DNA of 64,000 nucleotides from Falsiroseomonas frigidaquae (GCF_012163145.1 NZ_JAAVTX010000001.1:434001-498000); one strand, 5' to 3'; shown: positions 1-7,959, counted from the first letter of the stretch. The notes: generated by a model from the sequence alone, not told the origin. Numbers and translations: made by a program.

Positions 1-826
1 CGAGACGGCGCATCGAATTCGGCAGCGGATCAGTGCCGTCTTTCAGCATTCCATCGCCCATGGCTGGGTGAGCATCGATCCCGCGGCCCAGGTTCAGCGT
101 CTGCTGAAGCCGGTTCAGCGCGGCCGCCAGCCTGCGATCACCGATGTGGAGCGCCTGCGGCAGATGCTGCGCGATGCGGAGAAGATGCCGGCGCAGCCGG
201 TGACCAAGCTGGCGCTTCGCTTCCTCGCACTGACCGTTGTTCGACCGGGCGACGAGCTGCTGGGGGCCTATCTACAGGAGATTGAGGATCTCGAGGGACC
301 CGCGCCGATGTGGCATGTCCCTGCCGCCCGCATGAAGGTGAAGAGCGCCGGCGACCACCTAGTCCCCCTGGCACCACAGGCGGTGGAAATCGTGCGCGCC
401 CTGCGGCGCTTTATCGGGCCAAGCGGCCTGATGTTTCCGACGGCTCGCACCACGCGCCGGGCGATCAGCAACAACGCGATCGGCTATCTGCTGAACCGTG
501 CCGGGTATCATGGCCTGCATGTGCCGCACGGATGGCGCGCGGCCTTTTCGACCATCATGAACGAGCGCCATCGCGCCGATCGCGCCGTCATCGACCTGAT
601 GCTGGCGCATACCCCAAAGGACAAGGTGGAGGCGGCCTATAACCGCGCCCGGCACCTGGAGCGGCGGCGGGAATTGGCGGAGGAATGGGCCAATCTACTG
701 CTGGACGGCCTGCCCTCCGCCAGCGAGCTGACGGAGGGGCCCAGGCGCCCGCTCAAGCGCCGCGACGAGCCTTCGGAGGACGCCCCCGTGGCGAGCCTTC
801 CGGGGCGCTCTCGCCGCGCAGCTTAG
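1..826 (+). CDS. int: P4-type phage integrase (tyrosine recombinase), 5' end outside window
   Basis: The reading frame is open from base 2, so the gene is cut by the window edge and 274 residues are visible; the GTG at 68 is internal. The protein catalyses site-specific integration and excision of the prophage. The tyrosine-recombinase catalytic set is visible in order: Arg in LTVVRPGDE, Lys in MKVKSAGDH, the HGWR box in VPHGWRAAFST, His in LAHTPKDK and the nucleophile Tyr in EAAYNRA, followed by the usual ERRRELAEEWANLL helix. The segment ETAHRIRQRISAVFQH at the left edge is typical of the P4 integrase core-binding domain. The last 74 bases overlap the oppositely oriented AlpA-like gene tail to tail. 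Integrases of this family usually lie just inside attL, so the left prophage end should be within a few hundred bases upstream of the window (inference). Confidence 0.95.
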   Translation, partial: ETAHRIRQRISAVFQHSIAHGWVSIDPAAQVQRLLKPVQRGRQPAITDVERLRQMLRDAEKMPAQPVTKLALRFLALTVVRPGDELLGAYLQEIEDLEGPAPMWHVPAARMKVKSAGDHLVPLAPQAVEIVRALRRFIGPSGLMFPTARTTRRAISNNAIGYLLNRAGYHGLHVPHGWRAAFSTIMNERHRADRAVIDLMLAHTPKDKVEAAYNRARHLERRRELAEEWANLLLDGLPSASELTEGPRRPLKRRDEPSEDAPVASLPGRSRRAA

Positions 827-1079
827 GGGGCACGGGCGGCCGCGCGGCCTTCCATGCCTGGATCTCCGAGAGAACCCAGCGCACCACGCCACCACCCAGA
901 TCACGCGGCAATGGAAAGCTGCCGGCATCCATGCGGCGGTAGATGGTGGACCGGCCGAGGCCCACTTCCGCTTCGACGCGCGAGATCCCGATCCAGGGAT
1001 CGACAGGCGGGACGAGCGGGCCATCGGGTGGTGCCGCGGCCGTGGCCACCGAGGCCGCCTTGAGCGTCGGCTCAGCCAT
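753..1079 (-). CDS. AlpA-family DNA-binding protein (candidate excisionase)
   Basis: This 108-residue protein has an AlpA/MerR-like winged helix around residues 25-75 (DPWIGISRVEAEVGLGR, STIYRRMDAGSFP, GVVRWVLSEIQAWK). AlpA proteins promote excision of P4-like elements or activate the integrase, which fits its place beside int. I chose ATG 1079 because it overlaps the upstream stop by 8 bases; a longer reading from 1157 would run inside the upstream gene. The N-terminal 30 residues and the C-terminal 25 (Pro/Arg/Ala-rich) are low complexity. It is the last gene of the leftward operon and its 3' end overlaps the 3' end of int, so convergent transcription could make an antisense overlap. Confidence 0.8.
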   Translation of the reverse strand: MAEPTLKAASVATAAAPPDGPLVPPVDPWIGISRVEAEVGLGRSTIYRRMDAGSFPLPRDLGGGVVRWVLSEIQAWKAARPPVPPKLRGESAPEGSPRGRPPKARRGA

Positions 1080-1404
1080 TGAGGTGCCTCCGCATCCGCT
1101 GCATCGGCGCCTTGGACTCGGCCAGCAGAAGGGCGGCGCGGGCCATCGCCACGCCATTGGGATGGTGCACCACCAGGTTCTCCAGCATGCGGGCGCAGAA
1201 CAGCGCGAAGTCGGCGCAACTGGGGTTCGTGTCGATCGCTGCCATGTTCATGGCGTCGACCAGCCGGTTCGTCTTCTCGTCCCGCGCCAGCGCCAGCACG
1301 CTCCGCAAGGTGCAGGGCGCGCAGGTGGACCTGTCGCCGGTGCAGTCCAGAACGGCTTTGCCGTTGAAGGGCTGCAGCAGCGCAGCCGAATCGTCATCAG
1401 CCAT
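1072..1404 (-). CDS. hypothetical phage protein with Cys cluster
   Basis: The 110-residue product is not recognised. Three cysteines stand close together near the N-terminus (DCTGDRSTCAPCTL, spacing C-x6-C-x2-C) and two more lie in NPSCADFALFCARM, so metal binding is possible but unproven. The rest looks helical, with an amphipathic stretch LENLVVHHPNGVAMARAALLLAE. The start ATG overlaps the stop of the upstream gene by 8 bases, and its own stop overlaps the AlpA start, so translation of the whole operon is likely coupled. Confidence 0.65.
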   Translation of the reverse strand: MADDDSAALLQPFNGKAVLDCTGDRSTCAPCTLRSVLALARDEKTNRLVDAMNMAAIDTNPSCADFALFCARMLENLVVHHPNGVAMARAALLLAESKAPMQRMRRHLNG

Positions 1405-1672
1405 GGGGGTGGTCTCCGTGGAGTAGAGAGGAGGAAGGGCCGGCGCCGAGGGCTTCGATCAGGGCGTCGCGCAGATGCGGCGGCAGCCGCAGCATGCCCG
1501 GCAGCATCTCCCGCGCCTGCACCAGGCCGCGCGTGGCGGCATAGGCCGCCAGCTGCTGCTTGGTGGAGCGCGGCCTGCGAGGAAAGCTGGCGTCATGCTG
1601 GTGGGCGAAGGCCCAGGCGAGCGCCCATTCGCATTCGCTCGGTGCCTCGACTGGTGGGGTGCGTTCATCCAT
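1397..1672 (-). CDS. hypothetical phage protein
   Basis: I do not recognise this 91-residue protein. It begins MDERTPPVEAPSECEWALAW and has a basic middle (FPRRPRSTKQQLAAY) and a leucine/proline-rich C-terminal half (MLPGMLRLPPHLRDALIEAL). The start at 1672 overlaps the methyltransferase stop by 8 bases, which supports this frame and start over longer readings that run through the upstream gene. Confidence 0.6.
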   Translation of the reverse strand: MDERTPPVEAPSECEWALAWAFAHQHDASFPRRPRSTKQQLAAYAATRGLVQAREMLPGMLRLPPHLRDALIEALGAGPSSSLLHGDHPHG

Positions 1673-2294
1673 GGCTGACGGCAGCCGCGAAGGCACTGAA
1701 CTTGCCGGTCTCGTTGCCCCAGCTGTCCCAGCCCGGCGCAGCCTCTCGCGCAAACAGCTCGCAGCGCGGACCGGGCAGCAGTCGCTTGATCGCGGTGCGC
1801 AGCAGGTCGGGTTTGCGGGAATGCTCCCGGGTGGGGGCGACGACCAGGTTGCGGATGTTCCGCGCGCCGAGCTCGGGCCTGCCGCGCATGCCGACCAGGA
1901 AGAACTCGGCAGCGGAGCGGAAGACATAGCCGGTGCCGAAGGCCCAGGCCTTGCCGCTGCGCGACTGCTTCGCCCAGGCGCCCATGGTGGAGTAGCGGAA
2001 GCCCCAGGCCTCCATGGTGGCCAAGGCCTGCGGCATCATCGGCGCTGTCGCCCACATGACGCAGGCGGCAGCGTCCGGATGCGCCAGGGCCGCGACCGGC
2101 AGCGCCTGGATGTCGCCGAGGTCCATGCAGGCGTAGTGGTGCTGCGGGCTCTTGCGGTCGCCGGCGTCAGAGTGCAGCCGGAAGCCCCAGGGGGGATCCG
2201 CCAGGATGGTGCTGTACCAGCGGCGCCGGAGCTCCCCGAATGGCCAGGGCTCGAGGCCCTCCAGCAGGTCGGGGGTGTAGAACACAGCGCTCAT
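1665..2294 (-). CDS. MT-A70 family DNA adenine N6-methyltransferase
   Basis: The 209-residue protein is an SAM-dependent adenine methyltransferase of the MT-A70 group, compact as phage members usually are. The catalytic DPPW is in STILADPPWGFRLHSD; next come HYACMDLGDIQALPV, the hydrophobic VMWATAPMMPQAL, GTGYVFRSAAEFFLVGMRG, and the C-terminal RNLVVAPTREHSRKP and EAAPGWDSWGNE, which are family hallmarks. In phages such enzymes protect DNA from host restriction or regulate genes. ATG 2294 overlaps the upstream stop in an ATGA arrangement. A second, unrelated adenine methylase (Dam type) lies at the right end of the prophage at 45640. Confidence 0.92.
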   Translation of the reverse strand: MSAVFYTPDLLEGLEPWPFGELRRRWYSTILADPPWGFRLHSDAGDRKSPQHHYACMDLGDIQALPVAALAHPDAAACVMWATAPMMPQALATMEAWGFRYSTMGAWAKQSRSGKAWAFGTGYVFRSAAEFFLVGMRGRPELGARNIRNLVVAPTREHSRKPDLLRTAIKRLLPGPRCELFAREAAPGWDSWGNETGKFSAFAAAVSHG

Positions 2295-2770
2295 GCCGCC
2301 ACCTCGACGGGGTACAGCCAGAAGCCCTGCTTGCCGCGCGCCGGGATCATCGGTTGCACCGGCTGGATGGAGCGCAGCGGCCAGGCGAAGACGTGCTCGC
2401 TGGCGCGGTCGCTGTCGCCGCCCTCGGCGCCGGTCAGGGCGCGCGCGCTGCGCGACGGCGCGATGATGACGGTGCAGATGATCGACGACATCGGCACGCA
2501 CCGCGGATCCTTCAGCACCTTCTCCAGCAGCGGCACGGCCAACTCGGCGCGCAGGGCGGTGCCCCGGCCCTCCTCAAGCCCGCTCAGCTGGTCCAGCAGC
2601 TTCAGCACCTCCACCTCCCGGACAGGGCGCGATCCTGCATGGATCCCGATGCGCCGGTTGGTCAGGCGCGCCGGCGTGCGCCAGCCGCGGAACTCGAAGG
2701 GCTTCGCGCCTAGCGCGATCAGCGACGCCCAGGGCTGCCAGATGGTGAGGCAGGGGATATCGCGCGTCAC
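2291..2770 (-). CDS. ASCH/PUA-like domain protein
   Basis: The 159-residue protein opens with TRDIPCLTIWQPWASLIALG followed by AKPFEFRGWRTP and RRIGIHAGSR. This is the pattern of ASCH-type PUA-like domains (substrate-entry Trp/Lys-Glu strand, then a glycine loop), thought to bind RNA or modified nucleotides. The C-terminal half has SIICTVIIAPSRSARALTG and ends HVFAWPLRSIQPVQPMIPARG, again typical of such folds. I chose GTG 2770 because it overlaps the upstream stop by 4 bases. Pairing with the MT-A70 gene suggests a role around modified bases, but that is inference. Confidence 0.75.
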   Translation of the reverse strand: MTRDIPCLTIWQPWASLIALGAKPFEFRGWRTPARLTNRRIGIHAGSRPVREVEVLKLLDQLSGLEEGRGTALRAELAVPLLEKVLKDPRCVPMSSIICTVIIAPSRSARALTGAEGGDSDRASEHVFAWPLRSIQPVQPMIPARGKQGFWLYPVEVAA

Positions 2771-3159
2771 AGCCGCCCCCCATCCACCACGGTGAAGGGG
2801 CGATTGCTGGCGCCGGCGACCACCTGGGGCAGCCAGTGGCGCGGCACGGCCCACAGCGCAGACCCTGCCGGCCCATGATCGCAGGGCACCGTCTCCTCCA
2901 GCCGCTGCACCAGCTTCGCCTCGGCCTCGAGCTGCCGCAGCGCGGCCCCACGCACATCGGCGCAGGCGCAGGCGTGGAAGATGGTGGCGATCATCCGCTG
3001 CCCCGCCTGGCGCAGCGGCGCGGCAGCATAACCTTGAAGATCGACCAGACGCTCGGCCTGGCCGACAATCGCCTGCAACGCGTCAGGCAGGCGCTCCGGC
3101 CGCTGCGCGGCGACGCGCTGTGCGTACCAGACGGCGGCGAGCAGAGGGCGCGCGATCAT
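2767..3159 (-). CDS. hypothetical phage protein
   Basis: The 130-residue product is mostly helical by eye (MIARPLLAAVWYAQRV, ALRQLEAEAKLVQRLEETV). It contains IFHACACADVRG and a C-terminal ALWAVPRHWLPQVV segment. I do not recognise a family. Start ATG 3159 overlaps the upstream stop by 4 bases, and its stop overlaps the next GTG start by 4. Confidence 0.6.
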   Translation of the reverse strand: MIARPLLAAVWYAQRVAAQRPERLPDALQAIVGQAERLVDLQGYAAAPLRQAGQRMIATIFHACACADVRGAALRQLEAEAKLVQRLEETVPCDHGPAGSALWAVPRHWLPQVVAGASNRPFTVVDGGRL

Positions 3160-3620
3160 CGCGGCCACTCCCCGCGCAGCCGGATCGCCATGACGCGCAG
3201 CATCCGCTCCACGCGGATCGTCTCGATGCCGCCGAAGGCGGCCAGCAGGCCTGCAGCTTTCTCCAGCATCACGGCGGGGATGGCCTGGTCCTGCGGCCTT
3301 GGCAGCGGCCGACCCGCAAAGGCTGGGGCGACGGCGCGCATGACGGTCGCCAGCTGGCGGAAGTCGCGCCGGTTCCACGGCAGCAGCAGGTACGAAGTCG
3401 CGGCTTCCTCAGCCATGTCCGCTACCTGCAGCAGCGCGTCTGAGGTGACCTCCTCCCGCGCGAGGGCGCGCTGCAGGTGCCGCGCCGCGAGCGGCGAAAG
3501 GCTGTCCGGGTGGACCAGCCGGCTCAGCAGATCGGTGGCGTCATGGCTTACGGGCTGTTTGTCGTCGGCGGCTATGCGCCGGCAAGGCTCAGGCGGTGTG
3601 TGTATCGCGAGATTCGACAC
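3156..3620 (-). CDS. hypothetical phage protein, first gene of leftward operon
   Basis: This 154-residue protein has no recognised domain. It looks helical, with QRALAREEVTSDALLQVADMAEEA and a C-terminal RVERMLRVMAIRLRG stretch. The start is GTG 3620, preceded at about 7 bases by a clear GGAGGT ribosome-binding site; it is the only gene of the seven with a good free-standing site, as expected for the operon head. The 85-bp gap upstream, up to the repressor stop codon, should carry the leftward promoter and holds two copies of the ATGGGC operator-like motif. Confidence 0.65.
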   Translation of the reverse strand: MSNLAIHTPPEPCRRIAADDKQPVSHDATDLLSRLVHPDSLSPLAARHLQRALAREEVTSDALLQVADMAEEAATSYLLLPWNRRDFRQLATVMRAVAPAFAGRPLPRPQDQAIPAVMLEKAAGLLAAFGGIETIRVERMLRVMAIRLRGEWPR

Positions 3621-3658
3621 CTATCGACCTCCAGCACCGCGGGATGCGGCGTGGAGCG

Positions 3659-3711
3659 AATGTGCCCATCAGGCAAATTCCGCGCAAGCGAATATTCCCA
3701 ATGGGCTATTT
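3659..3711. promoter_or_regulatory. candidate leftward operator/promoter region
   Basis: This gap holds CCTGATGGGCACATT read on the minus strand (3659-3673) and CCCAATGGGCTATTT on the plus strand (3697-3711). A third close copy, CCTAATGGGCAATTT, lies at 4129-4143 between the divergent repressor and Cro-like genes. The shared consensus CCYRATGGGCWMWTT in both intergenic regions around the repressor is what an OL/OR-type pair of operators would look like. I infer this from three sites only. Confidence 0.45.
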
Positions 3712-4056
3712 TATTTTTGGCACGCTTATTCCCAGCAGGTCTTCCGCGACCGTCAGCCACCGGTCGGCCTGCTCCGGCGACATGCGTCGCAGCAGCGCGT
3801 CGGCCCGACGCAGTTCCTCGACATGACGCCCCGCTTCTGGGGGGTAAAAGAGCGCGTCGGGCGTGGTCTCATAGATTTCAGCGAGTTGGCGGAGCCTATC
3901 CACATTCGGCACTACCTTTCCCGCCTCCCACTTATGGATCGCAGCTGAGCCCAGACCCAGTTTGTTCCCCACTTGTTCTTGGGTCAACCCTCTCGCCTCC
4001 CGCCACTGGGTCAGGGTGGTGAAAGGCTCGGTCGGGGTGGTTCGCTTTGTCGGCAT
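3706..4056 (-). CDS. CI-like transcriptional repressor (XRE family)
   Basis: The 116-residue protein has an N-terminal HTH_3 domain at about residues 14-68: TLTQWREARGLTQEQVGNKL, then GLGSAAIHKWEAGKVVPN and LRQLAEIYETTPDALF. The C-terminal 45 residues are a short helical tail, not a LexA/CI peptidase domain, so it should not be self-cleaving under RecA; induction must work in another way (inference). I chose ATG 4056 because it places the HTH near the N-terminus; in-frame starts at 4092 and 4140 are possible, and none has a strong Shine-Dalgarno, so a leaderless message from the adjacent operator region is plausible. It faces the Cro-like gene at 4149. Confidence 0.85.
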   Translation of the reverse strand: MPTKRTTPTEPFTTLTQWREARGLTQEQVGNKLGLGSAAIHKWEAGKVVPNVDRLRQLAEIYETTPDALFYPPEAGRHVEELRRADALLRRMSPEQADRWLTVAEDLLGISVPKIK

Positions 4057-4111
4057 AAGCACAGAGTTCAGCGCATGGGTTCGTGCCGCCATGCGCCATG
4101 GGGCAGAAGGC

Positions 4112-4148
4112 GCTTGACCTTCGTTGTTCCTAATGGGCAATTTACATC
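4112..4148 (+). promoter_or_regulatory. candidate rightward early promoter/operator
   Basis: Between the divergent regulator genes a TTGACC hexamer (4114-4119) resembles a -35 element. It is followed by the operator-like CCTAATGGGCAATTT (4129-4143) where the -10 would fall, so a bound repressor would block the promoter. No strong -10 is visible. The Cro-like ATG follows at 4149 without a good ribosome-binding site. Confidence 0.4.
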
Positions 4149-4418
4149 ATGCTCCTGCACCAATGGCTCGAAACCAGCGAGATGAGCGCCGCGCAGCTCG
4201 CCGACACCGTCGGCGTCCATCTGTCCACCGTTTTCCGGATCGCTCTGGGCACACGGCGGGCCAGCCTCCGCGTCGCCCTGGCGATCCAGGAGGCGACCAA
4301 AGGCGAGGTGTCGACAGCGGAGGTCGCAGCGGCATTCGCCAATCCAACCATCCGGCCCGGCAGGCGAGGACCTTTGCGTCGATCGCTGGCCGCCCGGGAA
4401 AAGGTCGCACATCCATGA
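4149..4418 (+). CDS. Cro-like XRE-family regulator
   Basis: The 89-residue protein is almost entirely one HTH domain: LHQWLETSEMSAAQLADTVG, VHLSTVFRIALGTRRASLRV and ALAIQEATKGEVSTAEV. Small size and divergent orientation to the longer repressor are typical of a Cro/antirepressor partner in a phage switch. It would start the rightward early transcript with the CII-like, zinc-finger and helicase genes. Confidence 0.8.
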   Translation: MLLHQWLETSEMSAAQLADTVGVHLSTVFRIALGTRRASLRVALAIQEATKGEVSTAEVAAAFANPTIRPGRRGPLRRSLAAREKVAHP

Positions 4419-4485
4419 TGCGATCTTCCGATTCCCGGTCCGCGCGCGCACCGGGAATCGATCCAGTAGCAGGACAGTGCCGGCG

Positions 4486-5049
4486 ATGACCGACGTCCTG
4501 CTCCACGGCGAAAGCCTGCGCGCCCTGAAAACCGCCTTCCGGCGCCTGGTCGCCGATGTCGGCGGTCTGGCAGCAGCCGAGGCTTGCGTGCGCGTCTCGG
4601 ACTCGCAGCTGTCGCGCTACTACGACCAGGCAGACCTCGCGACCTTCCCGCCCGCGGATGTCATCGCGCAGCTCGAAGCTATCGCCGGCGAGCCCGTAGT
4701 GACCGCTGAGCTGGCGCGGCTTCGCGGCTATCGGCTCGCGCGCCTTGGCCAGGTCGACAGCTCCATGCTGACCGCCGCTGTTGCCGAGTTCGCCCGTCAT
4801 GCCGGCGGTGTCCCTGCGACACTTTGCGAGAGCCTGGCCGATGGGAAGCTCTCCCGCGCCGAGGCGGACAGCATCGGTCGGCTGGCGGCCCATCAGGCCC
4901 GGCAGCTGGAAGCCATCGCCGCCAAGGCGGCCGCCATGTTCACCAGCTCGCTCGCCGCCCCCGCGGTCGAGAGCGAGGGGGCGCCTGCCGCGCGCGGACC
5001 GCATGCCGGTCGCGCCGGTAGGCGCCAGCCTCGGGCGCGCCGGACATGA
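4486..5049 (+). CDS. phage regulatory protein, CII-like
   Basis: The 187-residue protein resembles CII/CP76-type phage regulators: an N-terminal helix-turn-helix stretch (ALKTAFRRLVADVGGLAAAE, then ACVRVSDSQLSRYYDQADLA), a middle domain FPPADVIAQLEAIAGEPVVT and a long helical C-terminus. I prefer ATG 4486, with AGGA 11 bases upstream; GTG 4477 is an alternative. Its stop overlaps the next start in ATGA. It could be a transcription activator or a replication/copy-control factor. Confidence 0.65.
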   Translation: MTDVLLHGESLRALKTAFRRLVADVGGLAAAEACVRVSDSQLSRYYDQADLATFPPADVIAQLEAIAGEPVVTAELARLRGYRLARLGQVDSSMLTAAVAEFARHAGGVPATLCESLADGKLSRAEADSIGRLAAHQARQLEAIAAKAAAMFTSSLAAPAVESEGAPAARGPHAGRAGRRQPRARRT

Positions 5050-5387
5050 CGCGGCGTCGAGGCACGCCTGCTCGGCGCGGCCACGGCCGCCTGGACTTCG
5101 CGGCGATAAACCGCGCCGCCCTGCCGCACCTCGGCACGCTCTGCATCCGGTGGCTGCCGGGAGGCAAGCAGCAGGGCGACGAGTGGCGATGCGGTGACCT
5201 GCGGGGCACGCCGGGGCGGTCCTGCAGCGTGAACCTTGCCTCCGGCAAATGGGCCGATTTCGCGGCCGGCATCTCCGGCGGCGACGTCATCAGCCTCGCC
5301 GCGGCCATCCACAACCTCAGCCAGGCGGAGGCCGCGCGCAGCCTCGCCGAGATGCTCGGACTAGATCTAGGGGAACACCATGTCTGA
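5046..5387 (+). CDS. CHC2-like zinc-finger primase-associated protein
   Basis: The 113-residue protein looks like a free-standing N-terminal domain of phage or plasmid primase-helicases. It has LGTLCIRWLPGGKQQGDEWR followed by GDLRGTPGRSCSVNLASGKWADFAAG and GGDVISLAAAIHNLSQAEAA, the pattern of DnaG-like zinc-binding domains where a degraded Cys pair precedes the W-x-DF motif. It overlaps the next gene by 8 bases. I infer that it helps the following Toprim/helicase protein to recognise template DNA. Confidence 0.7.
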   Translation: MTRRRGTPARRGHGRLDFAAINRAALPHLGTLCIRWLPGGKQQGDEWRCGDLRGTPGRSCSVNLASGKWADFAAGISGGDVISLAAAIHNLSQAEAARSLAEMLGLDLGEHHV

Positions 5388-7959
5388 ACACACGGGATCG
5401 CCGAAGGCGGGCGCAACAGACCCGTTCGCGCCGCTGAAGGCGAATGGCGTGGCGCATTATCCGAAGCCGCGCCAGGACGCCAAGGAGACATGGGAGCCAA
5501 CGCTGACGCCGCTGCCGGTCGAAGCACCTCAGCCGGCGGACCTTTTTCATCCGGGGTTCGGCAAGGCCGTCGCATGCTGGCCGTACCGCGATGCCGAGGG
5601 TGGGCTGCTGTTCGTCGTCGCCCGGTTCGAGCGCCGCGAGGGCGACAAGCTGAAGAAGGATGTCACCCCTTTCTGCCACGGCCGTCGCGTCTGGATCGAC
5701 AGCAAGGGTGCGCAGCAGGACCGCACCGGCTGGCATATGAAGGCACCGCCAGCGCCGCGCCCCCTCTACGGCCTGCAGCACCTGGCGGCGCGGCCGAAGG
5801 CGCCGGTGCTGCTGGTTGAGGGCGAGAAGGCCGCGGACGCTGCTGCGAAGCTGTTCCCCGAGCACGTGGTGATTGCGAGCCAGGGCGGTAGCAACGCCGC
5901 GTCCCGGGCGGATTGGTCGCCCCTGACCGGTCGCGCCGTGACCTGCTGGCCGGATCGCGATGAGCCTGGTCTCGCCTATGCCAATGCGGCGGCCGAGCAT
6001 GCCCGGCCGCGCGGCGGGGCCCGGGCGAAGAGCTTCCGCATCGTGGAGGTCCCGCGCGACTGGCCTGAGGGCTGGGATCTGGCCGACCCGCTGCCCGTTG
6101 GGGTGTCGCCGGAGCTGCTGGCTGAGCTCCTGTCGGAGGCGCAGGATGCCGATCCGCCTCAGCTCCCGCCCAACTTCATCTTCAAGAGCACCGGGCTCTG
6201 GTACGATCCGGGCGCCAGCCTGGATGAGGAAGTGCCGGCGGAGCGGACGATGATCGCCGCGCCCTTCGAGGTTGTGGGCGAGGCGAATGATGGCGCAGGC
6301 CAGAACTGGGGCCTCGTCATCCGCTGGAAGGACCGCGACGATCGGCACCACCAGTGGAGCGTGCCGAAGCGCCTGATCCATGCCGACGGCAACCGCATCG
6401 CGGAGGAGCTCGAGGAGGCGGGGCTGCACTGCAACCCCAGCAGCAAAGCGCGCAGCCTGTTGAAGCAGTTCATCGGCGGCGTGCGCAGCAAGCGGCGCCG
6501 GATCTGCGTCGACCGTACCGGCTGGCATCTGGCCAGCGGCAAGAGCGTCTTCATCCTGCCGGGCGGAGAGGCCTACGGGCCGGCCGCCAGCTCCGTCATC
6601 CTGCAGACCGACCACGCAGGCACCGATGGGGCCTTCCTCGCCGCCGGCAGCCTGGCCGACTGGCAGGAGCATGTCGGGCGGCTGGCGGCCGGGAACAGCC
6701 GGCTGGTGGTCGCCATCTGCACCGCCCTGGCCACCCCGTTGCTGGACATCGTGGGTGGCGACAGTGGCGGTCTTCACATCGTGGGCGATTCTCAGACCGG
6801 CAAATCGACGACCCTCTATGTCGCGGGCAGCGTCTGGGGAAAGGGCGCCCGCGGCGCGCAGGTGCGGCAGTGGCGCGCCACGGCGAATGGCCTGGAGAGC
6901 GCGGCCTCGGAAACCAGCGACACGGTTCTGATCCTGGATGAGATGGGCCAGGCCAGCAGCAACGATGTGGCCGACACCATCTACATGCTGGCCAATGGCA
7001 GCGGGAAGCTGCGGGCCGGCAGGGAGGGCGGCGCCCGGAAGTCACGCACCTGGCGCACCATGTTCCTGTCCACCGGCGAGGTGACGCTGGGCGCCAAGAT
7101 GGCAGAGGCCGGGCGCAAGCTGATGGCGGGCCTCGAGGTGCGGCTGGTGAACCTGCCGGCGGACGCTGGCGCCGGCATGGGTGTCTTCCAGCAGCTCCAC
7201 AACCACAGCAAGCCGGGGGATTTGGCGAAGGCACTGCAGGCCGCGGCCAAGACCCATTACGGCACGGCGGGGCGCAGCTTTCTGACGCACCTGGTCCGGG
7301 CCAGGGTGACCGATGCGCGGGGGCTGGAGGCCCGGGTGAAGACCGCTCAGGCGGGCTTTGCGAGAAAGCATGTGCCGGAGGATGCGGCCGGCCAGGTGCG
7401 TAGCGTGGCTGATCGCTTCGCGCTGATCGGGGCAGCTGGGGAGCTGGGGATCGAATGGGGTGTACTTCCCTGGTCGAAGGGAGAGGCGATGGCCGCCGCC
7501 GGCGCCTGCTTCCGAACCTGGCTGGGCGAGCGCGGCGGTGCCGGCGCAACCGAAGACCAGCAGGCCATCGCCCAGGTGCAGGCCTTCCTCGAGGCTCATG
7601 GCGAAAGCCGCTTCACGCCGCTGGTTCGCCGCGCCGAGAATGGGGACGTGACCCCTCCTAACCCGGAACAGCACCGCACACAGAACCGTGCCGGCTGGCG
7701 TCGCCGGCCAAATGGCAGCGCCGACGAATGGGAGTATCTGATCCTGCCCCAGGCGTGGACGCAGGAGGTCTGCAAGGGCATGGACCCGAAGAGGGTAGTC
7801 GCCGTGTTGCGCGCGGCAGGCCTTCTCCTCGGCGCCAGCAGCCGGGCTGCCGCAGACCTGGTGAAGATCCCCGGCGAAGGGCCGATCCGGTGCTACCGAG
7901 TCAGTGGCGCAATTTTGGGCATCCGCGAGGAGCCTGGCGAGGACGAGATCGAGTCCTGA
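5380..7959 (+). CDS. Toprim/DUF927 primase-helicase (phage replication protein)
   Basis: This is the 859-residue replication engine. Residues 140-200 form a Toprim-like fold with the Glu motif VLLVEGEKAADAA (E148) and the Asp motif CWPDRDEPG (D192, D194). The central and C-terminal part is a DUF927/superfamily-3-type ATPase: Walker A GDSQTGKST at about 469-477, Walker B VLILDEMGQA at about 515-524, and a downstream sensor-like WRTMFLSTGEVTLGAKM. The start ATG 5380 has AGGGGA 6 bases upstream and overlaps the preceding gene by 8 bases. Such proteins prime and unwind phage or mobile-element DNA. The GTTACC/GGTAAC palindrome begins about 20 bases after its stop, which suggests that it or a partner acts there. 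Confidence 0.9.
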   Translation: MSEHTGSPKAGATDPFAPLKANGVAHYPKPRQDAKETWEPTLTPLPVEAPQPADLFHPGFGKAVACWPYRDAEGGLLFVVARFERREGDKLKKDVTPFCHGRRVWIDSKGAQQDRTGWHMKAPPAPRPLYGLQHLAARPKAPVLLVEGEKAADAAAKLFPEHVVIASQGGSNAASRADWSPLTGRAVTCWPDRDEPGLAYANAAAEHARPRGGARAKSFRIVEVPRDWPEGWDLADPLPVGVSPELLAELLSEAQDADPPQLPPNFIFKSTGLWYDPGASLDEEVPAERTMIAAPFEVVGEANDGAGQNWGLVIRWKDRDDRHHQWSVPKRLIHADGNRIAEELEEAGLHCNPSSKARSLLKQFIGGVRSKRRRICVDRTGWHLASGKSVFILPGGEAYGPAASSVILQTDHAGTDGAFLAAGSLADWQEHVGRLAAGNSRLVVAICTALATPLLDIVGGDSGGLHIVGDSQTGKSTTLYVAGSVWGKGARGAQVRQWRATANGLESAASETSDTVLILDEMGQASSNDVADTIYMLANGSGKLRAGREGGARKSRTWRTMFLSTGEVTLGAKMAEAGRKLMAGLEVRLVNLPADAGAGMGVFQQLHNHSKPGDLAKALQAAAKTHYGTAGRSFLTHLVRARVTDARGLEARVKTAQAGFARKHVPEDAAGQVRSVADRFALIGAAGELGIEWGVLPWSKGEAMAAAGACFRTWLGERGGAGATEDQQAIAQVQAFLEAHGESRFTPLVRRAENGDVTPPNPEQHRTQNRAGWRRRPNGSADEWEYLILPQAWTQEVCKGMDPKRVVAVLRAAGLLLGASSRAAADLVKIPGEGPIRCYRVSGAILGIREEPGEDEIES

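Noticed and set aside
943-2795. long plus-strand frames opposite the leftward operon
   Set aside because: The minus-strand frames carry DPPW and ASCH-type motifs and coupled stop-start overlaps; the plus frames are shadows.
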